A stretch of 64,000 nucleotides of DNA, taken from Hermatobates lingyangjiaoensis. Taxonomy: Eukaryota > Arthropoda > Insecta > Hemiptera > Hermatobatidae. The DNA lies in contig JAPFBL010000226.1 of NCBI GenBank assembly GCA_026182355.1, positions 627,501 to 691,500 of the forward strand, given 5' to 3'. The number at the start of each line of letters is the position of its first letter. The first letter of the stretch is position 1. Made by a program: the position numbers and the translations under genes. Shown here one piece after another: positions 62,013-64,000 of this stretch. The notes under the pieces are model-generated. The model saw only the letters and a program-made list of their open reading frames with translations, was not told where the DNA came from and searched no databases.

Positions 62013-62645
62013 TATATATATATATATATATAAAGATTTCACATAAACACGTCAAATAACAATCAATGATCAAACCACAATATGAAAATGGGAAAACAAG
62101 ACTTAAGATCTTTCAACCGTAACAAGCGGCCTTTGTCAGAGTCAAAAACCCAACTGAAACACTAGATGCACGACACATCTGGTGAGGGGTTGAGAAGAGT
62201 GGGAGGGAAGAGTGGTATTTTAAAAGGGAGAAAGTGCATGAAAGGACTAATGTCCAGAAAGGGATGAAAAGTCGATGTTGCTAAGAAATATTATTGAATC
62301 TTCTTTAATTAAATTCAATAGATCTTAAACATTAGTAATGGTCTCTTCAAACTTGATACTTTCTTGACAAGGGCAATAGCCTCTTCTAAGAGGGTTGACA
62401 GCTAGCGGATAGTTTTTTACTTTTTCTTACTGTACTCCTTTGCTTCACCAAACATCCCTTTCTGGACATTAGTCCTTTCCTGCGCTTTCACCATTTTAAA
62501 ATACCACTCTTCTCAACCCCTCACCAGATGTTTTCTGCATTTATAGTGTGTCAGTTGCGTTTTTGACTCTGACGAAGGCAGCTTGTTACGGTTGAAAGAT
62601 CTTAGTCTTGTTTTCCCATTTTCATATTGTGTTTGATCATATATA
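62013..62645. repeat. GATCAAACCACAA-family long foldback, about 245-bp arms
   Basis: The arms run from AAGATTTCACATAAACACGT at 62033 inward past GGACTAATGTCCAGAAAGGG, mirrored by CCCTTTCTGGACATTAGTCC. The unique spacer is about 62275-62450. (AT)n tracts at both ends. It is the longest copy, so perhaps closest to a source element. Hammerhead-like core at 62569-62603. Confidence 0.85.
62569..62603 (+). ncRNA. Hammerhead-like motif, AGATCT stem III
   Basis: CTGACGA, stem II region with CTTGTTACGGTT (the 5' side is GGCAG, imperfect here), GAAAGATCTT, AGTC. GACT precedes it. Confidence 0.5.
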
Positions 62646-62647
62646 TA

Positions 62648-62850
62648 TAACAAGATTTCACATAAGCACGTGAAATAACAATCAATGATCAAACCACAAT
62701 ATGGAATGAAAAAAAAGACTGAGTGTGGTTTTTGACTCTGACGAAGACCACTTGTTACAGTTGAAAGATCTCAGTCTTTCTTTTCCTTTTCATATTGTGG
62801 TTTGATCATTGATTGTTATTTCACGTGTTTATGTGAATTCTTTTTATCAA
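62648..62850. repeat. GATCAAACCACAA-family foldback, short copy
   Basis: The left arm AAGATTTCACATAAGCACGT and right arm TTATTTCACGTGTTTATGTG enclose ATGGAATGAAAAAAAAGACT and its complement. Core at 62738-62772. Confidence 0.85.
62738..62772 (+). ncRNA. Hammerhead-like motif, AGATCT stem III, C at cleavage position
   Basis: CTGACGA, ACCAC-TTGTTACAGTT region, GAAAGATCTC, AGTC. The predicted cleavage base is C, not T as in the sister copies. Both obey the required H (not G). Confidence 0.5.
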
Positions 62851-62996
62851 CATATGTATTGTATATATATATATTATATATATATAAACTAGAATTTAAA
62901 AAGAACACATAGAAAGGAAACCATTGAACTCACTACTATATTTCGATGTCCTCGTCTTCAGGAAAAGAAGTGAATCGCTCCAAAGGCTGATAACGA

Positions 62997-62999
<3 letters not shown>

Positions 63000-63036
<37 letters not shown>

Positions 63037-63190
63037 GGTTTTATATATATACTGAGTTTTATAAATATAAATATACTCGTTTAGAAATAAACTGAAGATT
63101 CACATAAGACGAAGAAATAAACTTACAACCTCTAATTTTTCGTTAAACAGTTCAACCAAAATTAGAGATTGTAAGTGTGTTCCTTTACTG
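63000..63190. repeat. (AT)n tract and AATTAGAGAC-family remnant
   Basis: An AT run at about 62999-63032, then at about 63120-63180 a small foldback: ACTTACAACCTCTAATTTTT and CAAAATTAGAGATTGTAAGT. Relative of the 5840 and 52555 units. Confidence 0.65.
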
Positions 63191-64000
63191 TATATTAGTC
63201 TCCAGTGATTGATTTCTGAACCTTTAGAGCCTGTTGTAGATTTTTTGTCATTTTTAAAGTGTCTTAGGAACTTTATGCTTAATGTATTGTTGTTGTTGTT
63301 ATATCCTAGTGTATATTGTGACAGAAGGTGAGTTATTCAAAGCAAACAATTTAATAAATTTCAATAATTAATATATGTAAACAAAATTGTTTATCATTAA
63401 AAATATCTATGTTTTATTATTAACAATAGTTTCTTTCCACATCGCTTTTTACAGTACGTTATATAATATTAGCGGTAATAGAATTAATGTTTACAACTTT
63501 ATTTAGTTTAAGAAGATTTAACTAGCTTGTCACTAGAATACAGCTGCGCCCATACAAGAATCACTCATGACTTTCAGTAACTCTATGATTTTTTTATCAC
63601 CAACAACAATAAATAATCGTTTTTCCAAAGTGTAGTTTACAAAATCAGAAACTTAAGTTATACGAAGCATGTCTGTCTCTCATTAAGAAGCCACTCCAGT
63701 TCGAATCAAAACAAGGTTTCTCAAATAACAAAATTGAGTTACAAGTGGAACACTAAATTAGTTTAGAATTTAGAGCAGAAAGCACTTTAGGTATTCTACA
63801 GGGGGAATGGCAGAGTATTGGAGGAAGGGAACTTAATGGGCTACACGCCCTTTGTATGTGCTAAAGACAATAGAATACTCCACACTTTAAAACATTCATT
63901 AAATGAAATAATTTCAGTGAGTCTGTCCACAATTTAATTAAAGGTGCATCTATATATATACAGATCAGGCCTGCTTGTGTTTCTACTCAAGAGTACAGAA
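63191..64000. other. Distal flank, nothing recognised
   Basis: AT-rich sequence to the window end; no coding or element features seen. Confidence 0.45.

Overview
This window is AT-rich (roughly 70% A+T by eye) metazoan nuclear DNA with small exons, GT-AG introns and a heavy load of decayed transposons. The encoded protein is closest, from memory of the family, to insect Pde6 (PDE5/6-type cGMP phosphodiesterase). Together with tRNA-derived SINEs and R1/Jockey-like LINE remnants, this points to an insect. A hemipteran is only a guess.

The one real gene is a cGMP-specific 3',5'-cyclic nucleotide phosphodiesterase on the minus strand, spanning 49128 (ATG) to 1632 (stop). I reconstructed 20 coding exons with consistent phases. 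They sum to 2760 nt, or 919 residues, and apparently give the complete coding sequence. Exons 1-2 carry the N-terminal region with a PKG-type phosphosite (RKVS). Exons 3-6 carry GAF-A, which has a long proline-rich insertion. Exons 7-11 carry GAF-B, exons 12-19 the HD-type catalytic domain, and exon 20 the C-terminus. All catalytic, metal-binding and nucleotide-binding residues I could check are present.

The introns (69 bp to 8.1 kb) and flanks are packed with repeats. (1) A tRNA-derived SINE has about ten copies in two tail subfamilies. (2) Penelope-like element (PLE) fragments retain GIY-YIG endonuclease C-termini. (3) Many inverted-repeat (foldback) units, often abutting (AT)n tracts, contain hammerhead-ribozyme-like cores. 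In several unrelated families the stem III segment is a perfect short palindrome, as expected for dimeric hammerheads. (4) A degenerate 2.2-kb Helitron carries helicase remnants and a nested foldback. (5) There are R1-like and Jockey-like LINE 3' ends. (6) A 30-bp minisatellite has about 17 copies.

From high to low coordinates (gene direction): 64000-49146 is upstream or 5' non-coding DNA with foldbacks, a direct-repeat pair and the minisatellite. 49128-33491 holds exons 1-3 in huge introns with the Helitron and SINEs. 30046-13826 holds the regulatory GAF exons and the start of the catalytic domain, interleaved with PLE and foldback units. 10825-1632 holds the rest of the catalytic domain and the C-terminus. 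1632-1 is downstream DNA with an R1-like LINE tail close to the stop codon. Upstream untranslated exons and the promoter could not be located.
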